Source of the DNA: Salinispira pacifica
Lineage (GTDB): Bacteria > Spirochaetota > Spirochaetia > DSM-27196 > Salinispiraceae
DNA: 64,000 nt
Assembly (NCBI RefSeq): GCF_000507245.1
Contig: NC_023035.1
Span: 3,081,570-3,145,569, forward strand
Reading direction: 5' to 3'
Positions 44,902-53,089 of this stretch are shown one piece after another. The first letter of the stretch is position 1. The number at the start of each line of letters is the position of its first letter. A program made the position numbers and the translations under genes. The notes beneath the pieces were generated by a model. It had not been told where the DNA came from and ran no database searches. It saw only the letters and a list, made by a program, of their open reading frames with translations.

Positions 44902-46086
44902 TCATTCTTCGAGCCATTTTTCCAACCGGCTGAGCCCCTCGTTCAGAAGCTGCCGGGGGCAGGCAAAATTCATGCGGAAGAATCCGCTGCCGTGACTGGA
45001 GTCTTCCGGGGAAAACTGATAGCCCGGACTCAGCCACAACCCTGCCTGTTTTTTCAAATTCCGGTAACTGTCGACTCCATGAATCCCCTTGATCCGCTCC
45101 CCCTGGCGAAGATCCAGCCAGTACAGATAGGTTCCCATGGGTACCGGACTCTCTTCCAGTCCAAGGGGACTGATGGTCTGGTCCACAAAATCTGTCACCA
45201 CGTTCCTGTTGGATTCAAGGAGTGCCAGGGTTTCATCCATCCAGCCGTCTCCATGTCGGTACGCAGCGGTGGCGGCTTCCAGAGCGAGTACGTTGGGAAG
45301 CTCATGTCCCCAGGCTGCGGCACGTGCTCTCAGACGCTTCAGCAGATCCCGGGATGAACTGATATACAGCGCGGACGCAATGCCGGGTATATTGAAGGTT
45401 TTGCTGGGAGATTGAATGGATACCGCCGGATGTGCGGGGTCCATTTCCCTGAGAACGGGAATCAGGGGTGTGAACGTCCCACCGGAATACACCAGGTCTG
45501 CGTGAATTTCATCGGATATTACCGCCACATCGTTTTCAATGCAGACTTCCAGCAGCTCCGCCAGTTCTTCGGGGCTCCACACCTTACCCAAGGGATTATG
45601 GGGATTACACAACAGAAGAACGCTGTTTTCCTTCAGCTCGGCCAGCTCCCGCAGACGGTCAATATCCATATGATACTGGCCGTCACTGTGGGAAAACTGA
45701 AGATACCAGTCCACACGCTTGCGGCCCCTGTGGCCGGGAACTTCAAGAAAAGGATGATACACCGGCGACGGTACAATCACTCCGTCTCCCGGCGAACTGA
45801 ATTCATCAACCGCCAGGCGCAGCCCGGCCATCACCGAGGGGATAAATTCCAGCCATTCCGGGACCGGGTTCCAGCCCTGCCGCCGTTTCGCCCATCCGGA
45901 GAAGCTTTCGTAAAAATCCGGCTGCACCATGCCGTATCCCAGATAGGGGTGCTCCAGCCGTTTGTGCAGACTCTCAATAACTGCCTCGGGGGCGGGCAGG
46001 TCCATGTCCGCAACCCACATTGGAAGAACATCCTGTGCCGCCAAATCCCATTTCACCGATCCGCTGCCACGTCTGCTGAACTCCAT
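44902..46086 (-). CDS. patB: PLP-dependent aminotransferase-fold C-S lyase (MalY/PatB type)
   Basis: A 394-residue fold-type I PLP enzyme. LPMWVADMDLPAPEAV at the start and the PLP lysine in SPSKTFNIPGIASA are typical of MalY/PatB cystathionine beta-lyases. NPHNPLGKVW is the Asn/Pro motif binding PLP. It cleaves C-S bonds of cystathionine or cysteine conjugates; aminotransferase activity is a lesser possibility. GAGGTGC precedes the ATG. It is transcribed alone, divergent from epmA. Confidence 0.88.
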   Translation of the reverse strand: MEFSRRGSGSVKWDLAAQDVLPMWVADMDLPAPEAVIESLHKRLEHPYLGYGMVQPDFYESFSGWAKRRQGWNPVPEWLEFIPSVMAGLRLAVDEFSSPGDGVIVPSPVYHPFLEVPGHRGRKRVDWYLQFSHSDGQYHMDIDRLRELAELKENSVLLLCNPHNPLGKVWSPEELAELLEVCIENDVAVISDEIHADLVYSGGTFTPLIPVLREMDPAHPAVSIQSPSKTFNIPGIASALYISSSRDLLKRLRARAAAWGHELPNVLALEAATAAYRHGDGWMDETLALLESNRNVVTDFVDQTISPLGLEESPVPMGTYLYWLDLRQGERIKGIHGVDSYRNLKKQAGLWLSPGYQFSPEDSSHGSGFFRMNFACPRQLLNEGLSRLEKWLEE

Positions 46087-46179
46087 TATTGCACCTCGCT
46101 GCCTGTGTAATTTCGTTTTTCATTTTAATATCAGTGTAAATCCCCACGAAGTTACCCTGAAGGTGACTTCCCGGCAGTA

Positions 46180-46208
46180 TTGACATTTCCGTCGTCCCGT
46201 TGTTTGGT
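46180..46208 (+). promoter_or_regulatory. Possible promoter of epmA
   Basis: A consensus TTGACA (46180-46185) is followed after 17 bp by TTTGGT (46203-46208), a poor -10 box, and the ATG lies 7 nt further. The arrangement matches the other close promoters in the window, but the -10 match is weak. Confidence 0.4.
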
Positions 46209-46215
46209 CTAGGGT

Positions 46216-47241
46216 ATGACCAGGGAACTGTATACCGCCCGCCTGAATATCATACAGGGAATCAGAGAATTCTTCAGCAACCGGGAATATCTTGAAGTTC
46301 ACACTCCGCTGATGGCGGAATACTGTATTCCCGAATCCACCATCCCCCTTTTTCACACCCGTCAATATCACCCCTGGGAAGATGGAACAAACCTTCAGCT
46401 ATTGCCCTCCCCTGAGTATTACATGAAACAACTGCTTGCTTCAGGGTGGGGAGATATGTTTCAGATTTCCGGCAGTTTCAGAAACGGAGAAACCGGCGGC
46501 AGCATCCACCTGAGAGAATTCACCATGCTGGAATACTACGCCGTTCATACCGATTATATGGGAAGCATGGGGATTACTCAGGATTTCATCCGTTACCTTC
46601 TCACACTCCCCGGTACCGCACCACCCGTCAGGGAGCGCTGGAAAAATATTCCCTTCCGCCGCATCTCCATGCAGGAGGCGTTCCTTCAACATGCCGCGGT
46701 CGATCTGGAAGGGATCCTCACTCCGGGTTCGCAACCGCATCCCGCAGACCGGGAAGCTCTATTCCATATATGCCGGGAGAAGGATCTAAAGCCGGAAACA
46801 ACCGATAGCTGGGAGGTTCTGTTTAACCGCATATTTCTCAATCTGGTGGAACCCGAACTCTGCCGGGATCCTTCCCCGGTTTTTCTGTACAATTATCCTG
46901 CAAAACTATCAAGTCTGTCCCGGCTCACCGCAGACGGTCTCTGGAACGAACGATGGGAGCTGTATTGGCAGGGAGTGGAACTTGCCAACTGTTTCAGTGA
47001 AGAAAACAATCAGGAAAATATCGAAGCGTTTTTCCGTAACGAGATCCGGGAAATAGAACTCCGGAACCGGGAAGCACAGCAGGACGGCGGGGATTTCAAC
47101 CCGCCGACCCGGGCGGACCGGGAGTTCAGCCGCAAAATTGCCGGTCTGCCGCCCTGCAGCGGCACAGCCATGGGCGTGGACAGGCTGCTGATGATACTGC
47201 TGGGAAAGAACAGCATCCGGGATGTGGTTCCGTTTTCCTGA
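46216..47241 (+). CDS. epmA: EF-P--(R)-beta-lysine ligase (LysRS-like)
   Basis: A 341-residue class II synthetase-like catalytic domain without the tRNA-binding N-terminal domain of LysRS. Motif 2 appears as MFQISGSFRNGETGGSIHLREFTMLEYY and motif 3 as GLPPCSGTAMGVDRLLMILLG. Size and content match EpmA/PoxA/GenX, which attaches beta-lysine to EF-P. The target efp is in this window 2.8 kb away on the same strand. The mutase EpmB that makes beta-lysine is not in the window. The ATG at 46216 has no ribosome site at the proper distance. Confidence 0.9.
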   Translation: MTRELYTARLNIIQGIREFFSNREYLEVHTPLMAEYCIPESTIPLFHTRQYHPWEDGTNLQLLPSPEYYMKQLLASGWGDMFQISGSFRNGETGGSIHLREFTMLEYYAVHTDYMGSMGITQDFIRYLLTLPGTAPPVRERWKNIPFRRISMQEAFLQHAAVDLEGILTPGSQPHPADREALFHICREKDLKPETTDSWEVLFNRIFLNLVEPELCRDPSPVFLYNYPAKLSSLSRLTADGLWNERWELYWQGVELANCFSEENNQENIEAFFRNEIREIELRNREAQQDGGDFNPPTRADREFSRKIAGLPPCSGTAMGVDRLLMILLGKNSIRDVVPFS

Positions 47242-47334
47242 AACTATCCTGCAAAAAATTAATGCAGAACCCCACATAGTCTGATAGTATTCTCGCTGAT
47301 TCAATAATACACAGATCGGAGAATACAACTCGAC

Positions 47335-48108
47335 ATGAACAATTTCAGACAACTTCTGGGCTTTTCCTACTTCCTTTTTCTTTTAACGGCTGTATCGGTG
47401 CTTTCCCTCTTTTTTCCCAATACGGTAAACCTGCCGATACTGGTGATCCTCCCTGCCATCGTGTTCTTCTTCCAGGCGGAAGCATTCGAGAGAGTAAAGC
47501 TGGGAACCCTGATCGTCGGACGGCTCTTGATCACCCTGACGGCTCTATCTCTGTTTCCCGGCAATGTACTGGTGCTGATTGTCATCTGGCTTCTGAGAAT
47601 CAACATTCTGGAAGCCACAATCAAGGATATAATGAACAGACGCTGGGCCAACGCCATTGCAGGCGTGGTGCAGATCATCACCAGCTTCGGGTTCACCGGT
47701 GAATGGACAGGCACATACTACATCACCAATGAAAGTGCGGCGATTTTCTGGATCATTGCCTATACGCTCTGGAACTGGAATTTCATCAATCTGAATTTCG
47801 AACCTCAGGTCGCCCTGTATCATGTGGCCGTGCTGGCAGCCCCTCTGATCTGGGTGGGAATAACCCATTTCGCTCAACCGGATTTTCCGGGTAACGGCCC
47901 GGGCATCTGGCTGGTGATGCGGGGGGCCACCCTCACATTCGCGGTCACCACCCAGATTGTATTCAAGGAACAGATCCGTACTTCTCTTGATAACCGGGTT
48001 TTCCAGGCTATTTCCAGGAAAGCCGGGAGCATGCCGGTACAGATCCTCCTTTCAGGAGCTGTGGTGATTCTGTCCTGTATCTCCGCAGCAATGATCTGGC
48101 AGCTCTGA
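47335..48108 (+). CDS. Hypothetical multi-pass membrane protein
   Basis: A 257-residue protein with roughly seven hydrophobic segments spread over the whole length (first at about 7-28). Trp/Tyr-rich central region (FTGEWTGTYYITNESAAIFWIIAYTLWNWNFINLNFE) with a conserved-looking ATIKDIMNRRWANA loop before it. I do not recognise a family. A GGAG lies 13 nt before the ATG. It follows epmA with a 93-nt gap and ends just before element copy 3. Confidence 0.7.
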   Translation: MNNFRQLLGFSYFLFLLTAVSVLSLFFPNTVNLPILVILPAIVFFFQAEAFERVKLGTLIVGRLLITLTALSLFPGNVLVLIVIWLLRINILEATIKDIMNRRWANAIAGVVQIITSFGFTGEWTGTYYITNESAAIFWIIAYTLWNWNFINLNFEPQVALYHVAVLAAPLIWVGITHFAQPDFPGNGPGIWLVMRGATLTFAVTTQIVFKEQIRTSLDNRVFQAISRKAGSMPVQILLSGAVVILSCISAAMIWQL

Positions 48109-48131
48109 AATATGAGAATATAGCCCTGTAA

Positions 48132-48275
48132 CAGTGCACGGAAGCTTGTGGAGCGGAATCATCTGCCGGTGGAGGACCTTAGATGTAGTGTCTCCAATTT
48201 TCACACCATAACCGGTAGTGGTTCGGTGAGTAAAAAAACGGAAAAAAGATGTTTTTCACAAGCTTTGGTGCACTG
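48132..48275. mobile_element. MITE-like inverted-repeat element, copy 3 (opposite orientation)
   Basis: Left arm CAGTGCACGGAAGCTTGTGG (48132-48151) and right arm 48255-48275, whose complement is CAGTGCACCAAAGCTTGTGAA. The CCAAAG-type arm is on the right here, so the element is inverted relative to copies 1 and 2. Read in reverse, ACACTACAT in its interior matches GCACTACAT in copy 1. It lies between the membrane protein gene and the MCP gene, 22 nt before the MCP start. Confidence 0.75.
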
Positions 48276-48297
48276 TAAAAATCTTTAGGAAATTAAT

Positions 48298-49914
48298 ATG
48301 AAGATCAAAGAACAATTCAATGGCAAGTACATCGGGGCGGACAAGGATATTGAATCCAAGGCGGACAGCCTGTTCACCGTTCACATATTTCTCATTCTTG
48401 GGCTGGTTTTTGTCAGCCTGATGTTTCTGATATCCGGGGAATATCAGCGTCTGCTGCTCTCAGGGGTTCTGTTAGTTTTATTTTTCACCAGCTTCGCCCT
48501 GGGATTCGCCGGCCGCTACCGGACTTCTTCCAGCATGCTGTCGTTCTCAAGCTTCATATTTCTTCTCTCTATGGTGCTGACCAACGATCCAGGCCATCCC
48601 TATGCTCTGCACATGACTGCCTTTTATCTCACTGCGGTTGTCATGATGACCTCCCTGATCACTGTGGGGAAGGCGGGTACGCTGATCACCTACGGCCTGG
48701 CCATGGCAACCGTTGGAGCGGTATTTTATGTTTTTTTCGCGGGGGTTCTCCCGGCCAATCCCGAGGCATCTGTTGCAACCCTCGCCGGGAAGTATCTGGG
48801 GTTTGTCCTGGTGCTCCTGGTGTTCATTGCCCATTTTGTGATGAAAAAACAGCGCATCGCGGTGAAGCTGATTGGTGAGGCTCAGGAGCTGGCCGCGGAA
48901 AGCCAGGAGAAGAACAATGCCGTCACATCCATGCTGGGGGAGGTGCGAAAAGGAATCGGAATTACCAGCAAGCTGATATCCGAGGTGGAAACCATCCAGG
49001 AGCGCATGCGCTCAGCAAATGAGAAAACCGATGCAATCCGCAAGGATATGGAAAACTTCACCCTCTATTTCCGGGAATCCGGGGAACAGCTGGACAGCAT
49101 CGGCGAACAGATCGGAAATGTGAACAAGGTAATATACAGCCAGTCCTCGGCTCAGGAAGAATCGGCGGCGGCAACCAATCAGATTATCAGTTCCATATCC
49201 CGGGTTGCCCAGATTGCCGAGGAGAAGCAGCAGAGTGCCCTTGAGCTGAACAAGATCACCGAATCCGGAGGCGCGCAGCTGAGGGAGACGGTGGAAATTA
49301 TCCAGGGGATTTCATCAAACGTGGATTCCATAATGGAGATGGTCACCCTGATCAATAACATTGCTTCCCAGACCAATCTTCTTTCTATGAATGCGGCAAT
49401 TGAAGCCGCCCATGCAGGGGATGCAGGGCGTGGGTTTTCGGTGGTTGCAGAAGAGATCCGCAAGCTCGCCGAGGGCTCTGCCCGGAACGCATCCAATATT
49501 GCCAGGGTGCTGAAGGAAGTGGTGAACAATATCACCAAAGGTCATGAATCGGGAAACAGTACCCTCAATGCCTTCATGAGAGTCCAGCAGGAAGTTGAAA
49601 GCACCACCGCATCCTTCACCGAGATCGTCCAGAGGACCCAGGAACTGAGCAGCGGCAGTTCGGAAATCCAGCACAGCCTGCAGGGCCTGAGCGATCTGAC
49701 CAGAGATGTGCGTCAGGGCAGCGATGATATCAGCGAATCCCAGCAGGTGGTGCAGAATCATATTGCCGCAACCGGGGAACGGATCGGAGGCATTGTGGAA
49801 GATCTGGATGTAATCTCACGGGGGAACAAAGAAATTGAGGCTGCAATCAACCATATCAGTGCCATTGCAGCGGACCTGAAGCGTCTGAACCACGATCTGG
49901 AAAACCTGGGGTAA
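48298..49914 (+). CDS. Methyl-accepting chemotaxis protein with multi-pass N-terminal membrane domain
   Basis: A 538-residue protein. Residues 25-185 contain about six membrane helices with short loops and no periplasmic sensor domain, so it senses from within or at the membrane. A coiled coil follows (185-300), and the signalling tip [25 protein letters not shown] (about 365-390) contacts CheA/CheW. Glu/Gln-rich methylation regions flank it ([11 protein letters not shown]). There is no HAMP domain. AGGAA precedes the ATG; element copy 3 occupies the promoter region. No che genes are in the window. Confidence 0.9.
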   Translation: MKIKEQFNGKYIGADKDIESKADSLFTVHIFLILGLVFVSLMFLISGEYQRLLLSGVLLVLFFTSFALGFAGRYRTSSSMLSFSSFIFLLSMVLTNDPGHPYALHMTAFYLTAVVMMTSLITVGKAGTLITYGLAMATVGAVFYVFFAGVLPANPEASVATLAGKYLGFVLVLLVFIAHFVMKKQRIAVKLIGEAQELAAESQEKNNAVTSMLGEVRKGIGITSKLISEVETIQERMRSANEKTDAIRKDMENFTLYFRESGEQLDSIGEQIGNVNKVIYSQSSAQEESAAATNQIISSISRVAQIAEEKQQSALELNKITESGGAQLRETVEIIQGISSNVDSIMEMVTLINNIASQTNLLSMNAAIEAAHAGDAGRGFSVVAEEIRKLAEGSARNASNIARVLKEVVNNITKGHESGNSTLNAFMRVQQEVESTTASFTEIVQRTQELSSGSSEIQHSLQGLSDLTRDVRQGSDDISESQQVVQNHIAATGERIGGIVEDLDVISRGNKEIEAAINHISAIAADLKRLNHDLENLG

Positions 49915-49968
49915 ACCGGAATACCCCCGGCCCCTGGGTCCCACGCTCCCGGCAATCAGCCTCCGGTG

Positions 49969-49997
49969 TTGATAGTTTCACGTATACACGATATGAT
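49969..49997 (+). promoter_or_regulatory. efp promoter
   Basis: TTGATA (49969-49974), 17 bp, TATGAT (49992-49997). The leader to the efp ATG is about 32 nt. Confidence 0.65.
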
Positions 49998-50035
49998 CCC
50001 TCAACATAATTTCTTATATTTTCAGTAGGTATACT

Positions 50036-50599
50036 ATGATAAAAGCAGGCCAAGTAGCCAAGGGAATGTGTCTGATAATGAAAAACGCTCCCCATCTTGT
50101 AGTGGAGCGGGAATTTGTAAATCCCGGAAAGGGAAGCGCATTCGTACGGCTGAAGTTGAAGAATCTGGTGACAGGATCGTCACTGAAAGAAACAATTAAA
50201 TCAAACGATAATGTGGAAGAAGCAGATGTGTACGAAAAGAGCAGTCAGTTTCTCTACGCCGACCCGGAAGGGTATCATTTCATGGATGCGGAAACCTATG
50301 ATCAGTTCCTGGTTCCCACCGAGGGGCTGGAAGACAAGGGCCTGTACATGAAGGAAGGAGATACATACCGCATAGTCTTCTTCGATGAAAAGGCAATCGA
50401 CATCGTTCTTCCAACCAAACTGGTATTTGTGGTTACTGAAGCCCCTGAGGCGATCAAAGGCGATACGGTGAACGGCGCAACCAAGGTGGTAACCTGTGAA
50501 ACCGGCCTGACGGTAAAAGTACCCATCTTCATCAAGCAGGATGAAAAGATTCTGGTGAACACCGAGACCGGTGAGTACGTTGAACGGGTTAACAAGTAA
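50036..50599 (+). CDS. efp: Elongation factor P
   Basis: A 187-residue three-domain EF-P that relieves ribosome stalling at polyproline. The modification loop reads FVNPGKGSAF, with K32 the equivalent of E. coli Lys34, so it can be the substrate of EpmA encoded nearby. The C-terminal signature KVPIFIKQDEKILVNTETGEYVERV is intact. A weak AGTAGG lies before the ATG. An intrinsic terminator follows about 60 nt downstream. Confidence 0.96.
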   Translation: MIKAGQVAKGMCLIMKNAPHLVVEREFVNPGKGSAFVRLKLKNLVTGSSLKETIKSNDNVEEADVYEKSSQFLYADPEGYHFMDAETYDQFLVPTEGLEDKGLYMKEGDTYRIVFFDEKAIDIVLPTKLVFVVTEAPEAIKGDTVNGATKVVTCETGLTVKVPIFIKQDEKILVNTETGEYVERVNK

Positions 50600-50661
50600 C
50601 TGCAATCCGGCGGAATTTATTCTGCCGGGTTATATACTGTTACATTTCATGCAGTTACAAT

Positions 50662-50697
50662 AAAAAACCGGCTGGAGATTTCCAGCCGGTTTTTTAT
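50662..50697 (+). terminator. Intrinsic terminator after efp
   Basis: CCGGCTGGA (50668-50676), a 4-nt loop and TCCAGCCGG (50681-50689), flanked by A6 before and T6 after. The symmetric A/T tracts would let it work in both directions. Confidence 0.92.
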
Positions 50698-50759
50698 TTT
50701 CACGGCGGTGTTCAGCCTCCAGCGGGGCGGGATCTGCCGCCTCCATTGGGAATTATGAC

Positions 50760-50788
50760 TTGCCAATTCAGGAAATCTAAAGTAGAGT
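50760..50788 (+). promoter_or_regulatory. Promoter of the Rrf2 gene
   Basis: TTGCCA (50760-50765), 17 bp, TAGAGT (50783-50788); the leader is about 36 nt and carries AGAGA before the ATG. An IscR-like regulator would often repress its own promoter, but I see no clear palindrome here. Confidence 0.55.
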
Positions 50789-50831
50789 TAAACGATAATA
50801 AAAAGGAAATTTCAATTAAAAGAGACAAGAT

Positions 50832-51299
50832 ATGAGAATAACTACCAAAGGCCGCTATGCATTGCGGGCCATGACAAATCTGGCACTTTCCAATCAGGAC
50901 AGACCCAAGGCAATTAAGGTAATTGCCGCTGAAGAGGAAATATCGCCTGAATTTCTGGAACAGATCTTCTTCCGGCTGAAAAAGTCCGGTGTAATCAATT
51001 CTGTGCGGGGACCCGGCGGAGGCTTCATCCTCAATAAGGACCCTGAGGAGATCTCGGTTAAAGATATTTTTGAGGCCGTGGATGAAGGTCTGGATCTTAC
51101 TCCCTGCAGCACCTGCAATGAAAACGGGGAGTTTGACTGCGCAAAGGTTGATACCTGTCTGGTTCACGATGTATGGCGGGAAGCAAACGATCACATCAAT
51201 CGGTTCTTTGACGGCATAACACTGGCCCGGGTGATGAATAAGGATTCCAGTTCCCCCCTGAGCAAGGTACTTGCCGGAGAGGAAATCAAGCTGAGCTGA
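50832..51299 (+). CDS. Rrf2-family regulator with cysteine cluster (IscR-like)
   Basis: A 155-residue protein. The N-terminal winged helix contains MRITTKGRYALRAM and the wing SVRGPGGGFIL. Cysteines C92, C95, C103 and C109 lie where IscR, NsrR and relatives bind a [2Fe-2S] or [4Fe-4S] cluster (ITTP in IscR is replaced by DLTPC). It is therefore probably a redox or iron-sulfur sensor. No isc or suf genes are nearby, so the target set is unknown. It is monocistronic; four 13-bp repeats lie just after it. Confidence 0.88.
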   Translation: MRITTKGRYALRAMTNLALSNQDRPKAIKVIAAEEEISPEFLEQIFFRLKKSGVINSVRGPGGGFILNKDPEEISVKDIFEAVDEGLDLTPCSTCNENGEFDCAKVDTCLVHDVWREANDHINRFFDGITLARVMNKDSSSPLSKVLAGEEIKLS

Positions 51300-51324
51300 G
51301 CAGCAGGTTCCGTTACATAGCGCT

Positions 51325-51376
51325 GCTCATCTCAGGTGTTCATTTCAGGCGCTCATTACAGGCGCTCATTTCAGGT
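51325..51376. repeat. Four 13-bp tandem repeats
   Basis: Units at 51325, 51338, 51351 and 51364, each close to GCTCATTTCAGGC with one to three changes. They lie between the convergent ends of the Rrf2 gene and gdhA. Confidence 0.75.
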
Positions 51377-51497
51377 ACTGAGGAATTACCAGAACCCGTA
51401 TTCCGCCGGCTGATATTCCGGGAACCCAAAAGAGCCTCCCGAATACGAACCCGGCAGCCCGGAATCGGCGGGCACTCACATATTTTGGGTCTTCAGA

Positions 51498-52841
51498 TTA
51501 CACAACTCCCTGATCGATCATTGCATCGGCGACCTTTCTGAACCCGGCAACATTGGCACCCACCACATAGTTCCCGTCATAGCCCACCGAGGCAGAAGCT
51601 TCACGGCAGTTATTATGAATATTTACCATGATCCTCTGGAGTTTTTCGTCCACTTCCTCACGGGTCCATGCCAGCCTCATGGCATTCTGACTCATTTCCA
51701 GCCCGCTGGTGGCAACTCCTCCGGCATTTGCGGCCTTTCCCGGCGCGAACAATACATTGGATGTGATAAACTTCACCGCCGCATCTGCAGTACAGCCCAT
51801 ATTGCTGGTCTCCACAACATATTTCACCCCGTTGGCGATAAGCTGTGCGGCATCTTCACCGTTCAGCTCATTCTGGATGGCGCAGGGTACGGCCATATCA
51901 ACAGGGACTGCCCAGGGTCGTTTCCCGGGAAAAAATTCGGCTTTAAACATATCGGCATATGGAGCCACCACGTCATTATTGCTGGCCCGCAGCTCAAGCA
52001 GATATTCCCATTTTTCCTCGGTATTGATTCCCTCTTCATCCAGAATGAAACCGTCAGGTCCCGAGATGGTAATAACTTTGGCCCCCAGTTCAGTGGCTTT
52101 TTTACACACACCCCAGGCAACATTGCCGAAACCGGAGACGGAGATTCTTTTGCCTTCCATCGATTCTCCCCCGGCCTCCACCATCTCCTTGGCAAAGTAC
52201 ATGGAGCCGTAGCCGGTAGCTTCAGGCCTGATCAGGGATCCTCCCCAGTCTCTTCCTTTTCCGGTCAAAACCCCGGTGTTCTCAAGACGGAGACGCTTGT
52301 ACTGTCCGTACAGAAAGCCGATTTCACGGCCTCCCACACCGATGTCACCTGCTGGTACATCAGTATTGGGGCCGATGTGGCGAAAAAGTTCGCTCATGAA
52401 GCTTTGGGAAAAACGCATCACTTCCATTTCGCTCTTGCCTTTGGGGTCGAAGTCGCTCCCCCCTTTTCCCCCGCCCATGGGCATACCGGTAAGGCTGTTT
52501 TTAAAGGTCTGTTCGAATCCCAGAAACTTGAGAATGCTCAGATTGACAGATGGGTGGAACCTGAGGCCTCCCTTGTAGGGCCCAAGTGCGGAATTAAACT
52601 CCACACGGTATCCGCTGTTCACCCTGATCTCTCCCTGATCGTCAACCCAGGGTACCCTGAAAATGATAATACGCTCGGGTTCCACGATTCGTTCAAGAAT
52701 CCGATACCGGGCATACTTGGGTTCTTCAGATAACAATGGGGACAGGGTCTGTAAAACCTCTTCCACGGCCTGAAGAAATTCAGGCTCCCAATGATACTTG
52801 CTGCTGAGTTGATCAAGGACCGTCTGTGCATAGCTGTTCAT
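51498..52841 (-). CDS. gdhA: Glutamate dehydrogenase (NADP-type hexameric)
   Basis: A 447-residue protein, the length of the bacterial NADP-specific GDH. Landmarks are GGLRFHPSVNLSILKFLGFEQ, the catalytic lysine block MPMGGGKGGSDFDPKGKS, PAGDIGVGGREIGFLYGQYK and the dinucleotide motif GFGNVAWG. It aminates 2-oxoglutarate to glutamate, drawing on the TCA intermediate made upstream of the sucA product. TGAGGGC precedes the ATG. The 248-bp space upstream is AT-rich near gdhA and holds no gene. Confidence 0.95.
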   Translation of the reverse strand: MNSYAQTVLDQLSSKYHWEPEFLQAVEEVLQTLSPLLSEEPKYARYRILERIVEPERIIIFRVPWVDDQGEIRVNSGYRVEFNSALGPYKGGLRFHPSVNLSILKFLGFEQTFKNSLTGMPMGGGKGGSDFDPKGKSEMEVMRFSQSFMSELFRHIGPNTDVPAGDIGVGGREIGFLYGQYKRLRLENTGVLTGKGRDWGGSLIRPEATGYGSMYFAKEMVEAGGESMEGKRISVSGFGNVAWGVCKKATELGAKVITISGPDGFILDEEGINTEEKWEYLLELRASNNDVVAPYADMFKAEFFPGKRPWAVPVDMAVPCAIQNELNGEDAAQLIANGVKYVVETSNMGCTADAAVKFITSNVLFAPGKAANAGGVATSGLEMSQNAMRLAWTREEVDEKLQRIMVNIHNNCREASASVGYDGNYVVGANVAGFRKVADAMIDQGVV

Positions 52842-53089
52842 GCCCTCAGTATAAACCCAGTTCTCCTATTTTATCAGCTGAATTGTATAATTAAGAGTCT
52901 GTTATTACTTCTGCAGTAGTATTAACTCGTCAAACGTGTAGTAATTTTCCGTAGTAATTTTTCATTGAGAAATTTTCCATAGAGAACGCACCGGCGGCAG
53001 ACCTGCCGCCTGCCGCATGTTCCATTTCGCCAGCAGCTTTTAGCCTGTTGCCTTACAGTTGCGTCTGGCCCGGCGTCGCATGCTTCGGA

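Noticed and set aside
52993-53010. GGCGGCA/TGCCGCC hairpin as terminator of the PPDK_N-like gene
   Set aside because: The stem is strong but no U-run follows on the minus strand, and it lies about 80 nt after the stop, so I do not call it a terminator.
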